Notes: generated by a model from the sequence alone, not told the origin. Shown: positions 13,401-25,843, counted from the stretch's first letter. The stretch: 64,000 nucleotides of DNA from Limanda limanda (GCF_963576545.1 NC_083637.1:23292007-23356006); one strand, 5' to 3'. Numbers and translations: made by a program.

Positions 13401-16400
13401 CACTCTGTGTAATGAGCAATATTATATGAAAGCATTTAAGATATAAGAAGTAAACCTACATTCACAGACAACACTTGCATCTTCATTATGTCCACAGTTG
13501 TGTACCCCCAACCCTGGATGTCTGCAGTCTGTTATCGATGGTTCCCTTCCTGAACAAATGACGTTATCCAACCAGATGGGTCCACTGCCCTGTCCAAACC
13601 GTGCACTTTGTGGTGCTGAACGAGCCCTGCCACAACCCAGCTGTCTGCAAACCACATGAGCATCAACCAGGTCCCAGTGGTCATCACACACCGTCCCCCA
13701 CTGTCCACGGAGGAAGATCTCTACTCTGCCAGAGCAGGAGCTGTTTCCTTCATTGGCCAGGCGGACCTGTCCCTCGACTCCCGTACTGTTGTCCACTGGT
13801 CGTCCTTGTTGAACTGAAAGAAAAATTAATGTGAACCCACAAGACAACAGCAGCCTGCACCTCAATAAATATTAATGTGTAAAACATCTTTTTTGTAATC
13901 TCTGACCAGGAGGTTACGTATTCACACCTGTTTATATTTATTTGTTTTTAAGCAAGATTACGCAAAGAAACTACCGATCAGATTTTCAAATAACTTGGTG
14001 GAAGAATATGATATGGGTCAGGGAAGAAACACTTGTATTTTGTTGCAGATCAGAACAGGGGTTACATCGAGCATTTTTTTTCACTTTCTTTAACTTTGTG
14101 AAAGAGGGAGTTTTTCAACATTTTGACCATTTTACGCAGGAAACAATTAATTGACCTTGATGAATTCCAATCTGGCACATTAAGGGAACTGATATCTATG
14201 AATGTGTGAAATTTGATTCAGCTCAAATTAATTTGGGAGACTGGGGGTCGAGGGCGTTGGACTACAGAAAATAGCTTTAAAAAGTCATTAAATTAAAGTG
14301 TGGACAAAAGAAGATGAGAAGCTGAATACCAGATGAGACCAAGACCAGAACTTCAATTAACATGTCACTTTGTGTAATGAGCAATATTATATGAAAGCAT
14401 TTAAGATATAAGAAGTAAACCTACATTCACAGACAACACTTGCATCTTCATTATGTCCACAGTTGTGGACCCCCAACCCTGGATGTCTGCAGTCTGTTAT
14501 CGATGGTTCCCTTCCTGAACAAATGACGTTATCCAACCAGATGGGTCCACTGCCCTGTCCAAACCGTGCACTTTGTGGTGCTGAACGAGCCCTGCCACAA
14601 CCCAGCTGTCTGCAAACCACATGAGCATCAACCAGGTCCCAGTGGTCATCACACACCGTCCCCCACTGTCCAAGGAGGAAGATCTCTACTCTGCCAGAGC
14701 AGGAGCTGTTTCCTTCATTGGCCAGGCGGACCTGTCCCTCGACTCCCGTACTGTTGTCCACTGGTCGTCCTGGTTGAACTGAAAGAAAAATTAATGTGAA
14801 CCCACAAGACAACAGCAGCCTGCACCTCAATCAATATTAATGTGGAAAACACATTTTTTATTATCTCTGACCAGGCGGTTATGTGTTGACACCTGTTTAT
14901 ATCTGTTTGTTTGTAAGCAAGATTACACAAAAAAACTACCGATAAGATATTCACAAAACTTGGAGAAAGAATGTGATATGGGTCAGGGAAGAAACACTTG
15001 TATTTTCTTGCACATTCAGAACAGGGGTCACATCCAGCAGTTATTTTTTCACTTTCTTTAACTTTGTGAAAGAGGGAATTTTTCAACATTTTGACCATCT
15101 TACGCAGGAAACAATTCATTGACCTTGATGAAATCCAATCTGGCACATTAAGGGAACTGATGTCTATGAATGGGTGAAATTTGATTCAGCTCAAATTAAT
15201 TTGGGAAACTGGGGGTCGAGGGCGTTGGACTACAGAAAAAGCTTTAAAAAGTCAGTAAATTAAAGTGTGGACAAAAGAAGATGAGATGGTAAATACCAGA
15301 TGAGACCAAGACAAGAACTTCAATTAACATGTCACTTTGTGTAATGAGCAATATTGTATGAAAGCATTTAAGATATAAGAAGTAAACCTACATTCACACA
15401 CAACACTTGCATCTTCATTATGTCCACAGTTGTGGACCCCCAACCCTGGATGTCTGCAGTCTGTTATCGATGGTTCCCTTCCTGAACAAATGACGTTATC
15501 CAACCAGATGGGCCCACTGCCCTGTCCAAACCGTGCACTTTGTGGTGCTGAACGAGCCCTGCCACAACCCAGCTGTCTGCAAACCACATGAGCATCAACC
15601 AGGTCCCAGTGGTCATCACACACCGTCCCCCACTGTCCAAGGAGGAAGATCTCTACTCTGCCAGAGCAGGAGCTGTTTCCTTCATTGGCCAGGCGGACCT
15701 GTCCCTCGACTCCTGTGCTGTTGTCCACTGGTCGTCCTGGTTGAACTGAAAGAAAAATTAATGTGAACCCACAAGACAACAGCAGCCTGCACCTCAATCA
15801 ATATTAATGTGGAAAACACATTTTTTATTATCTCTGACCAGGCGGTTATGTGTTGACACCTGTTTATATCTGTTTGTTTGTAAGCAAGATTACACAAAAA
15901 AACTACCGATAAGATATTCACAAAACTTGGAGAAAGAATGTGATATGGGTCAGGGAAGAAACACTTGTATTTTCTTGCACATTCAGAACAGGGGTCACAT
16001 CCAGCAGTTATTTTTTCACTTTCTTTAACTTTGTGAAAGAGGGAATTTTTCAACATTTTGACCATCTTACGCAGGAAACAATTCATTGACCTTGATGAAA
16101 TCCAATCTGGCACATTAAGGGAACTGATGTCTATGAATGGGTGAAATTTGATTCAGCTCAAATTAATTTGGGAAACTGGGGGTCGAGGGCGTTGGACTAC
16201 AGAAAAAGCTTTAAAAAGTCAGTAAATTAAAGTGTGGACAAAAGAAGATGAGATGGTAAATACCAGATGAGACCAAGACAAGAACTTCAATTAACATGTC
16301 ACTTTGTGTAATGAGCAATATTGTATGAAAGCATTTAAGATATAAGAAGTAAACCTACATTCACACACAACACTTGCATCTTCATTATGTCCACAGTTGT

Positions 16401-18725
16401 GGACCCCCAACCCTGGATGTCTGCAGTCTGTTATCGATGGTTCCCTTCCTGAACAAATGACGTTATCCAACCAGATGGGCCCACTGCCCTGTCCAAACCG
16501 TGCACTTTGTGGTGCTGAACGAGCCCTGCCACAACCCAGCTGTCTGCAAACCACATGAGCATCAACCAGGTCCCAGTGGTCATCACACACCGTCCCCCAC
16601 TGTCCAAGGAGGAAGATCTCTACTCTGCCAGAGCAGGAGCTGTTTCCTTCATTGGCCAGGCGGACCTGTCCCTCGACTCCTGTGCTGTTGTCCACTGGTC
16701 GTCCTGGTTGAACTGAAAGAAAAATTAATGTGAACCCACAAGACAACAGCAGGTTGCACCTCCATCAATGTTAATGTGGAAAACATCTTTTTTGTAATCT
16801 CTGACCAGGAGGTTAAGTATTCACACCTGTTTATATTTATTTGTTTTTAAGCAAGATTAAGCAAAGAAACTACTGATCAGATTTTCACATAACTTGGTGG
16901 AAGAATGTGATATGGGTCAGGGAAGAAACACTTGTATTTAAGAGCAGATTCAGAACAGGGGTCATATCCAGCAGTTGTTTTTTTCACTTTCTTTAACTTT
17001 GTGAAAGAGGGAGTTTTTCAACCTTTTTACCATTTACCCAGGAAACATCCATTGACCTTGATGAAATCCAATCTGGCACATTAAGGGAACTGATATCTAT
17101 GAGTGTGTGAAATTTGATTCAGCTCAAATTAATTTGGGAAACTGGGGGTCGAGGGCGTTGGACTACAGAAAAAGCTTTAAAAAGTCAGTAAATTAAAGTG
17201 TGGACAAAAGAAGATGAGATGGTAAATACCAGATGAGACCAAGACAAGAACTTCAATTAACATGTCACTTTGTGTAATGAGCAATATTGTATGAAAGCAT
17301 TTAAGATATAAGAAGTAAACCTACATTCACACACAACACTTGCATCTTCATTATGTCCACAGTTGTGGACCCCCAACCCTGGATGTCTGCAGTCTGTTAT
17401 CGATGGTTCCCTTCCTGAACAAATGACGTTATCCAACCAGATGGGTCCACTGCCCTGTCCAAACCGTGCATGTTGTGGTGCTGAACGAGCCCTGCCACAA
17501 CCCAGCTGTCTGCAAACCACATGAGCATCAACCAGGTCCCAGTGGTCATCACACACCGTCCCCCACTGTCCAAGGAGGAAGATCTCTACTCTGCCAGAGC
17601 AGGAGCTGTTTCCTTCATTGGCCAGGCGGACCTGTCCCTCGACTCCCGTACTGTTGTCCACTGGTCGTCCTGGTTGAACTGAAAGAAAAATGAATGTGAA
17701 CCCACAAGACAACAGCAGCCTGCACCTCCATCAATGTTAATGTGGAAAACACATTTTTTGTAATCTCTGACCAGGAGATTATGTGTTCGCACCTGTTTAT
17801 ATGTTTGCTTGTAAGCAAGATTACGCAAATAAGCTACGGATCAGATTTCCACAAAACTGGGAGAAAGAATGTGATATGGGTCAGGGAAGAAACACTTTTA
17901 TTTTGTTGCAGATTCAGAACAGGGGTCACATCCAGCAGTTTTTTTTTTTCACTTTCTTAACTTTGCAAAATAGGGAGTTTTTCAACATTTTGACTATTTA
18001 CCCAGGAAACAATTCATTGAATTCATTGGAAATGTGTTCAGTGTACAGGACATTTAACACATTTCCTTGTTCAACAGCCAACAGGCAGAACATAGATGTG
18101 CTGTTTTTTTAAATTTTTTGTCATAAAATAAAAAATAGGCCGTGCCACACAGATTATCAATACAATTTGTAAGGGCATCGTTTAAACTGAATGTGGTAGG
18201 TATTCATCACACCCTGCAACAGTAATAGGGCTATAGGGAATACGCTATTAGTGCTCTCTTTTTATGTGATACATTTTTAATAAGTCCTAAGCTTCTATTC
18301 CTTAACTCTGTGGACTTGGACAGTAAGACTCTGTCTTTTCTCATGAATGTCCCCCCCCCCCTGCTAATAGGGTCTTTATTTGGTAGTTTTCCCTCACTAA
18401 CTCTGAATATACAATGTCCAGATACATCAGAACCAGAAGCACAGACGGAGCTGCGAGGCTGATTTAAAGTTATTTAAGGACAGATTAAAAACTTAAAGAA
18501 AGTGTAAAATAAACAAAGTCATACTTGTTAGCTGTGGTCTGTGAACACATTCTGCTTATTTTAATTATTCACCAAAATTTACTGTGTAATCAGGTGAGAT
18601 GAAATTTAACTCGAGATGACAGAGAGTCAGATTGACTTACCTGAATTGTTCCCTGTAAAAAACTGCAAAATTAGGAGCAAGAGCAAACCCCCAGGCATCT
18701 CCATCATGGACCACATCCACGACAT
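8819..18725 (-). CDS. SRCR/ZP gene copy A: signal peptide, 8 SRCR domains, ZP domain (1257 aa)
   Basis: A uromodulin/DMBT1-like secreted glycoprotein. Coding exons in transcript order: 18725-18641 (signal peptide, [13 protein letters not shown] then a Leu-rich core), eight SRCR exons (17678-17325, 16712-16359, 15745-15392, 14778-14425, 13813-13460, 12846-12493, 11880-11527, 10913-10560, each 354 nt), then six ZP exons (10402-10194, 9970-9822, 9634-9392, 9276-9117, 9014-8939, 8838-8819). All junctions have GT/AG. The signal and SRCR exons end in phase 1, and the total of 3774 nt is a whole number of codons without an internal stop. Each SRCR has eight cysteines (group B). Unlike copies B and C there is no EGF/D8C or Ser/Thr exon, yet the phase still fits (G|TT, Val). 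SRCR domains of this class bind microbial and host ligands; that role here is inferred. Confidence 0.85.
10430..17960 (-). repeat. Tandem array of eight ~967-bp units, each one SRCR exon plus intron
   Basis: Equivalent points in the exons fall at 10701, 11668, 12634, 13601, 14566, 15533, 16500 and 17466, a spacing of 965-967 bases. Each unit has a 354-nt phase 1-1 exon and an intron of about 612 nt that contains the same dispersed repeat seen at 1-350. Units 1 and 5 share exon and intron translations exactly over at least 143 codons of intron; units 2 and 7 share a different intron type ('gcaggttgcacctccatc'). The array therefore arose by unequal crossover or conversion and is still homogenising. 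Confidence 0.92.
18641..18725 (-). CDS. Signal-peptide exon of copy A
   Basis: Encodes 28 residues from MSWMWS through a run of Leu ([12 protein letters not shown]) to TGNNS, then one base into the next codon at a GTAAGT donor. The start chosen is the first ATG after a likely acceptor (GATCAG|CAAGTTC). The equivalent exons 34177-34261 and 54346-54430 differ only at NTS for NNS. Confidence 0.82.
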
Positions 18726-18787
18726 GAACTTGCTGATCATCATATGTTCACATTATGATCATGACTCTCCTTTGTGTTTGTACTCAC

Positions 18788-18873
18788 CTTGGAGAGCGTG
18801 AGTGGAAATCCAGCAGATGGTGAAAAACCAGTTCTTGAAATTTGCCTAGTGAGCGAGAGCATGATCATTTATA
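18788..18873 (-). promoter_or_regulatory. TATA promoter and 5' non-coding exon of copy A
   Basis: A TATAAAT box lies at 18873-18867 on the minus strand. About 30 bases further on should be the transcription start, followed by a short leader exon ending at 18788 in a consensus donor (CCAAG|GTGAGTAC). The same box, spacing and donor are present in copies B and C, which supports the call. Confidence 0.6.
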
Positions 18874-18959
18874 GGCCCGTCTTTGTGTGCAGAGGACAAC
18901 AGGAAGAGATAATTTGTGAAGCAAATAAGCAGGTCATTGATAACGCTGGTTTGATATGA

Positions 18960-19740
18960 CATCAAAATTTTTTCTAGTCAATCGAAATAGGACAAAATGG
19001 TGACATTCAAACATGACGGACACACAGGCAAAAGCCCTTAGTCAATCATTCCCAGGTGAACATACAGTACTGGAGACCTTTTGGTTTTGACAGGTTTGCA
19101 CATTCCATTGTATTAACCTCCTTGTGTCATCAACTGGGACAGACTGTTGTAGTGGATGAACATATTCATTAAAGGTCCAAGGTCCTACATCATTTAACAG
19201 CATCTCACTGTTTTCATGTTCAGGCTTTTACAGTCAGTTAGACGGAACAAATACCATTTGCGTCAGTTTCTGGAAATTGTTAGGTCGACGTATATTTCAA
19301 CCAGAATGGTGATCATTAGAGCACATACTTCCGCCAAGGCCAAACAGTCCCGGTGAAATCAGTCGAGCTGAAACAAGTTACGCACACTCATAGATATCAG
19401 TTCTCTTACTATGTCTGATCAGGTATTATTGTTATTTTATTCCCTGGAAAAACGTCACTGATTTCTCAGAGAATAATTTTGATTGGAAAAATGACTGTGT
19501 TGGTTGACATTGTGTGGTTGAAACCTATTTTGTTAAGTTTTTGCAGACCTGTTTAAAGACTTTTATGACCTGTCTAAATACTTAATGACCTGAAATGTTT
19601 ATGAGCTGTGAATGACCTGAAAACTTTAAAACCTTTTTATCACTTAAATATTCTCCAAATAACTGAATTTATGTCTGCTCGATCTCTAAAGGAAACATGT
19701 AAATAATTTATTCCTGTCTTTGAATTCCTGTTTCAAACTG
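18960..19740. other. Upstream flank of copy A, shared with B and C
   Basis: No gene. Phrases such as 'actggagaccttttggtttt' and 'gagcacatacttccgccaag' recur at 34640-34880 (B) and 54860-55120 (C), so this is part of the triplicated unit. It includes a diverged dispersed-repeat copy near 19320-19480. Confidence 0.6.
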
Positions 19741-19822
19741 CGCCCACAGAACCAGTCTGAACTGGCTCAGACAAACAGCCTTAGTTATCCTATATCAGAT
19801 CCTTGCATTTGACTGTTCTCAC

Positions 19823-21028
19823 CTGTAATCTTGAAAAGATCAGTTGCACGTCTCTTTGTTTGAACTGTCTCAGCACGTCCCTGAGCTTGCTGACCACCGT
19901 GTAATCTATGATGCTGACGTGATGGCAGTCCAGGACCACTCAGCGCGGAGAAGACGCTGAGGGAGATGATAAGGAGAGAGAGAAGAGAGGGTAAATGACA
20001 GGAATGAGAGGAAGTGAAGTGTCTGATACACAAAACCTCACCTTTCAGAGCGTGGGTGTGTATAATGTGGCTGAGATACTCTGTGGCTGGAAAACTTAGT
20101 CCACTGCTCAACTCCATCACTAGTGCACCGTGATCAGACACCTGCACGCAATAAACACACACTGTTATCACAAACATGGGTATACATGGACTTTATTACA
20201 GCCTGTAGAGGCTGTGGTTAATGGAGAAATTGTTTGGGGAGGGGAGAGTAACTCTGACACTTCTGCGACTGATGTAACTGATGATTCAAATTTCCCTAAG
20301 TCTTGAATCGTCTTTTAGACAGATAGTCATATTTCTCTGAAATATCTTTGAGTGACCGTAAAGTAAAGAAGAGGATAAGGGTTAAAACATGATATCAAAA
20401 TGATATAATATGTACTTTTATACAGCAATACCAATTTAAGAAAAGCATCAGTCATTATGTGTTTGGCAGTGTTGATATTGTAGCCACATACAAATCAATT
20501 TAAAATCAAATTGCATTCATTAAATAACAGTAGCAGAGTAACAGTAGCTGAGTACGCGGTCTTTCATGTTTGGCCCAGGATTCGGCCAATGGGTTCAAAG
20601 GCAGATCCAGAGCTTCAGGAGCCAAAGATCATTTTGTCAACTGTAATTACATCCAGTGAAGAGGTCTTATTAGCAAATGACTCTCTCTTGTGCCTTTTGA
20701 GACAATAGCTCCAAAGTTGTGGAACACCCGACGTACATCAAGGTTTGCTGATGCTGTGGAATCATTTAAAAACCACAAAAAGGCTTTAAAAGGTGTAACT
20801 TTTTTTTCTGGGCCCTGCAAAGCACTTAATAACTCTTGTTGGTGAAAAGTGCTTTGTTACTTACTTTTCAGAAAACAGTGAGCAAGTTAGTGAGCTGCCT
20901 TTGAAAGGATTCATGTGTAGAAGCGTCATGCACTCACTCACACATGTTCCTGTAAAGATTATTACTGCACCTTTATCTGGGGTCTGGCCGTGTTGTACAG
21001 CAGCAGGACTCCAGATACAGCCACACCT
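19823..21028 (-). pseudogene. slc26a11: slc26a11 3' fragment, copy A (stop codon, last exon missing)
   Basis: Three exons of the SLC26A11 sulfate/anion transporter are recognisable. 21028-20971 encodes the end of the last membrane segment (VAVSGVLLLYNTARPQIK). 20141-20042 encodes VSDHGALVMELSSGLSFPAT, the start of the cytoplasmic STAS domain. 19956-19823 encodes the STAS core with VVLDCHHVSIIDYTVV. In the last one a TGA replaces the TCA (Ser) codon found in B and C just before VVLDC. The 20971 exon loses homology to copy C at about 21028, and the terminal exon present in B and C is deleted at about 19815. The earlier transporter exons are absent, so this cannot make a transporter. Confidence 0.85.
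20600..20870 (+). mobile_element. LINE 3' tail in an slc26a11 intron
   Basis: Plus-strand translation gives PFETIAPKLWNTRR-like sequence, then DAVESFKNHKKAL, and the non-coding tail 'gggccctgcaaagcactt'. This is typical of an L2/CR1-type reverse transcriptase C-terminus. The same insertion is at about 59850-60110 in copy C, so it predates the duplication. Confidence 0.5.
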
Positions 21029-21129
21029 GCCTGTGCATAATTTGCAAAAAAAAGGAGAAGTTAATCAACCGAGCAGGCAAACGACAAAGGGATCCTCTGT
21101 CAAAGGCTGAAACATGAACAGCAAGTAAA

Positions 21130-21130
<1 letters not shown>

Positions 21131-21192
<62 letters not shown>
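21131..21192. repeat. (AC)n microsatellite
   Basis: About 31 AC units. It sits at the junction between the copy A slc26a11 relic and the nuclease-like pseudogene. Confidence 0.95.
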
Positions 21193-21194
<2 letters not shown>

Positions 21195-21275
21195 TGGTAG
21201 AGTGACTGAAATGTACAATTATATGTGAGAGATATGTCAACAAACTCATTGAGCTATCCTTTTTGTTTCGTAAAG

Positions 21276-24200
21276 GCCAATTGCAGAAAGCTGCCGAGTT
21301 GAAGGAAGATCAAAGTATTCTGATACATATAAAAGACAAAGACTGTGTGGCTCTGGAGGTGCAGTACCACAAAGGCTGTTACAATCAGTAAACCAGGTTT
21401 TTGACGAGGCCTGAAAAACCAGAGAAAGAACAGTAAGTTATTTATTATATTGTATTTCAAGGAGCTACTAACTTAACATTATATAAGTAAACATTCAATC
21501 TGCATTCTGTTGTATGTGCACATAATCACAACACTTATTCATTTCTTTACTTCTCATTAATATGTGTTTTAGGAATGAGCCCATGTTTGATGTCAGCTAT
21601 AAGATATTCTGTGAGAGGATCATTCGCCAAAGGCTGCTTGTCAACCAAGAGGTGCTGAGAATGGGCCAGCTGAGGAAGGCCTTCATTGAACTGGTGAAAC
21701 CAAATGAAGATCTTGATGCTTCAAACTACAGGTAACTGCAATGCATTTTTCTCTCAAGTCTTATTATTTGTCATGTGCAAAGCCAGCTTTACAAAAAATG
21801 TGTGTGACAGACCTGTTTGGAGAAACATGTCTGTTTGCACAGACATGTACCAGTTGGCAACAAGGAGAACAGCTGATATGTAGTGTGTGTGTGTGGTGTG
21901 GTTTGTGATGTTTTGTGCCTTTCTTGGGCATCTTTGGTGTTAAATGTGATGTATGGCAGATAGGTTCTGTAACCTATCTGCCATACATCACAGTAATGTC
22001 CTGTAATGTCTTGTACCACCTCCACCACACTCTGCTTTTGATGGTACTCCTGTGACTCTTAATTGTCACTGTTTTGTTGTGTTGCAGACAGGATATGTTG
22101 AAGAAGAGGTTGACTCGTGATTTCCCACAGCTGGTGTTTCACATCCCCACCAAGCGCATCTTCTGCGAGCTGGTTTTTGCAGAGACTCTGTCAACAGATA
22201 CACTCGTGGACATGCTACCTTCTCCATCAGGTGGGGAAACCACACTGTCAAGTGAGTTGAGCCAGACAGACAGCGAGACTGAAAAAGGGACAACAAAGTG
22301 CCAAACAACACAAGAGGACACAAGGACACTATATACAGCAGCGTTGTTCTTAAAAAGACATCTTAGTGACACTCCTGGCATGTCATGCCCATGGCCTCCA
22401 ACTTCAGAAAATTTGAATGTCACTGAAGCACAAACTGTTGTTCCCCTTGCACTATACAATCTACTTAGCTGGATTATAGGCGCCACTGAGGAGCCAACAC
22501 TGGATCATTATGTCAACATTGCTGATGACTTGCATTTGAAAGTGTTGTCTGTTTGTCAAGACGTTGTGTAACTTGCTTCAAAGGGCCGTAAGCAGACACC
22601 TAAGTCCTTGACTTTAGGTTTGGGACATTGTGCATCATGGGACACAGTTCTGAGTCTAGACAGTAGCCTTGCCCAACTGACACTAGTAGAAGGCGGAGAC
22701 AAAATACCAAAGGGATTCGCAAAGAGGGCACCCACAACACTTGTGTTGGATATCATTGACTTTGGGGAGGAGACTCTATCAGGTCGTGGAACTACTCACC
22801 ATACAAATGGAATTATGCTCCAGAGTTTGGCCATCGAGCCTATGTCCACAGCAATCAGACAGCCACTAAGGAAGGGAGTTTCCTCATTCAAAGCCCCCCC
22901 CATGCCTATAGAACCGTACCATCAGTCCAAAAGGCAAGGTCCACAGAAGTTGTGTCAACCAGTGCAGGCAGCGACATGCAGAATGGACACCCACTTTGCT
23001 TCACAAGCTGAATTGGCATATGTTTTTTTGAAGTCCACATATACCGATAGATGTGCAATCCCAAGCTGGACAGGATTCCATACACTGCTTCAAAGTGAAA
23101 ATACTCTGCAGAAGTCAGCATTGTATTATCTTCCAGTAATTGAGGCCTCACCAACAGAGATGTCAACAGTGAACAATATTCTGAAGCGAAGTGTACAGAT
23201 TGCTGACCAGCTAGAACTGGATCATATAGTTTTAGTGTTTGACCAGGCTATATATGCCAAGGCACAGAAAATACGCTGGAAGAATGATGGCTTTACACAA
23301 TGTTTAGTGATTAGATTAGGCGAATTCCATACATGCATGTCCTACCTGAGTATTTTAGGCAAAAGGTTTGGTGATGCAGGACTGCAAGACATCCTCATTG
23401 AATCAGAAGTTGTTGCCCCAGGATCCCTCAAGGGGGTCATAAATGGTCATCACTACAATCGCAGCATGAGGGCTCATAAACTTCTCTATGAGAGTCTGCA
23501 GCGCATCAGGTTTATCAGCTTCTTGGACTCCTTGCCACCACAAGAGAGAGCTGTGTGCATGGATGTCATCACTGACATGAAATGTGTCTTTCCAGACAGA
23601 TTGGTGGATGTTTTGAGTGCAGATCAGAGGTTTGATAGTATGTGTTCCAAATATGCTGACTTTGTGCAGAGGAAAAGTAAAGAGAATGCAACATTTGCTT
23701 TCTGGAGCTCATACATTGACATGATGCAGCTACTCCTCCTGTTTGTGAGAGCAACGCATGAGTCAAACTGGCAACTTCACCTGTCAACAGTCCGATTAAT
23801 GATGCCATGGTTTTTTGCCTACGATAGAGTAAACTATGCTCGATATTTACCTGCGTACTGGCTGGAAATGGTGAATTTGCCCATCACACATCCCTCTTGC
23901 CACAGTGAGATGAATGTGAAAGGCCAGTGGACTGTCCAGCGACAAAGTGTTCGTGGATTTGCCTCCAATGCTTGCGACCAGGCTATTGAGAAAACACTTA
24001 ACAGAGATGCCAAGACAAAAGGTGGTTGGAAAGGGATCACACAAAATCGGTCTGCAATGTATCGCTGGATACTGTCACAGCATGAAAGAGCTGCTATAGC
24101 AAGACAGTGTGAATCAATGGCAGGGATATCTCCTGTGCTACGGAGACAAAAAGACCTTGACAACACACGCATAGATGCTGATGAAAAGGCTGTGAGCAGA

Positions 24201-25843
24201 ATCATTTCCACCATTGATTCCATGCTCAACCCTTTTGATGTATACCAAGACGGCATTGTGTGTCTTAGCTCTGGAAGAGTAGCAACTGAAGAAACCATGA
24301 AGAATTTGCTTGTTGCCTCAGAAAAGGGTGAAAATGCCGTAAAAGAATTTATGGACCAGAGACTGTTATCCAATTCAGTTGACATATTTGCCCCCATAAA
24401 ATGACAAAAACTCAAGACCTTCAGTGATCAGGTAAAGCCAAAATAAAATCTGCAGCAGGCAAGGAAGCGATTTTGAATGCTGACAAGAAGTTATTTTTCA
24501 GGCTCCTCATCCATGGTCAGAGCAGAAAAATTGAAATGAGGGAAATTCTGTCATATTCCTTGGGAACTGTATCATATCCATTAGCAAGTGCTGATGGTTT
24601 ACTTGCCAAAACAAATAAGTTAGCTCTCATGGATCTATTAGAGAACATACTCCAACTCGCTTTGCAGCACAAGTGTACACGCATTGACTTTGTCACTGAC
24701 CTGTAGCCACTCACCAGTATCAAAAACCTAGAACGGTCACGTAGAGCTGATGCAGGGTCACAACGCATGCAAATCTTTGGCCCAGATCAGAGGACCCCAA
24801 CCCAACGGAAAAAGTTTCTCTCTGAAGGAACAAATAAGGAAGCACTTGCCGAATTCCTGTATGTTGCATGGAAAAATGGAGACCTTACAAGAGTGGGCAA
24901 AAACCTCTGCTTGTACATCGCACATAAAGATCAATGTCACTGTGTGACTGTTAAGGAGGGTGTACAGTCTGTTCGTGTTGTTGAAGACTTGCAGTGTGAT
25001 CATGAAGAATGTGACACAAGGGTGTTTTTACATGCACAACATGCTGCACGGGAGCATAAAGCTGTCATTATCAAGAGCTCTGACACTGATGTGGCAGTCA
25101 TTGCTGTAAGTGTGCAGACAGATTTGCTATGCAGCTTATATGTTTTCACAGGGACTGGTAACAGGACACGTATCATTGACATTACCAAGGTGTCATCAGC
25201 TCTCGGAACCGGTGTGTGTTCAGCCTTGATTGGAATTCACATGTCTGGGTGTGACTCCACAAGTGCCTTTTATGGCAAAGGAAAAAGAAAGACATTTTCT
25301 GTTGCATTTGAGAGAGATAAGTACCTTAAGGCTTTTAAAAGTGTAGGTAGTAACTTTAACTTGGAGCAGTCAACATTTGCAGTTCTTTGCAAGTATGTAT
25401 GCCACTTATATGATCAGCCAGCTGCCGAAAATGTAAATTAAGCTAGGTACAAGGCTTTCTGTATGGCATCATCGGCCTTGCAAGAATTATGCATTCCCCC
25501 TACTACTGATGCCCTCCATCAGCACTGCAAAAAGGCAAACTACCAGGCTGCAATAATGAGGTCCTGTCTCAAAGAAAATATAAGTGCTCCGTCACCTGCT
25601 GGATATGGTTGGCAAATAGAGGATGGGACCTTGCACGTCACCTGGATGACCAGAAATCCGGCCCCTGACAGCGTTTTGCATGTGATACACTGTGGCTGCA
25701 AAAGTGCCTGTGAGACAGGCTGATGTTCCTGTTTTTCTGCAGGACTGTTTAGCACAGACTTATGTTGTTGTTGTAATTGTGCCAACACAAAAGAAACTGA
25801 GGTACTGGAAGATAAGTGTCCTGACACTGACAGTGAGGACTGA
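21276..25843 (+). pseudogene. Decayed gene with FEN1/PIN-like nuclease domain and Cys-rich tail
   Basis: Three exons with good splice sites and matching phases: 21276-21432, 21573-21731 and 22088-25843. Exon 1 has EVQYHKGCYNQ; exon 2 NEPMFDVSYKIFCERII; exon 3 a long body (LVFDQAIYAKAQKIRW, LGEFHTCMSYLSILGKRF, HYNRSMRAHKLLYESLQRI), then SSDTDVAVIAV and GCDSTSAF. The acidic pairs (EECDTR, SSDTDV, GCDS) match the order of metal-binding residues in FEN1/XPG-I PIN-fold nucleases. A C-terminal Cys-rich patch (HCGCKSAC ... CCCCNC) ends the frame. It resembles a multicopy family of uncharacterised, possibly transposon-derived proteins in fish and cnidarians. Breaks: in-frame TAA within exon 1 (a YNQ*TRF context) and at 22569, a frameshift near 24405-24472, then TAG 24704, TAA 25439 and TGA 25721. 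AATAAA at 25909. The N-terminal exon is missing. Confidence 0.75.

Noticed and set aside
10701..17693. A 75-77-residue plus-strand open frame repeated eight times (starts MHFVVLNEP or MHVVVLNEP)
   Set aside because: It is the antisense of the SRCR exons; it repeats only because the array repeats, has no domain match and lacks splice or promoter context.
10430..17960. Regularly spaced repeats resembling a CRISPR array
   Set aside because: Unit length is 967 bp, the repeated part is coding exon plus intron, and the genome is eukaryotic.
22569..25723. In-frame stops in the nuclease-like gene as programmed readthrough or selenocysteine codons
   Set aside because: There are several different stop codons (TAA, TAG, TGA) plus a frameshift and another stop in exon 1; ordinary decay explains them all.
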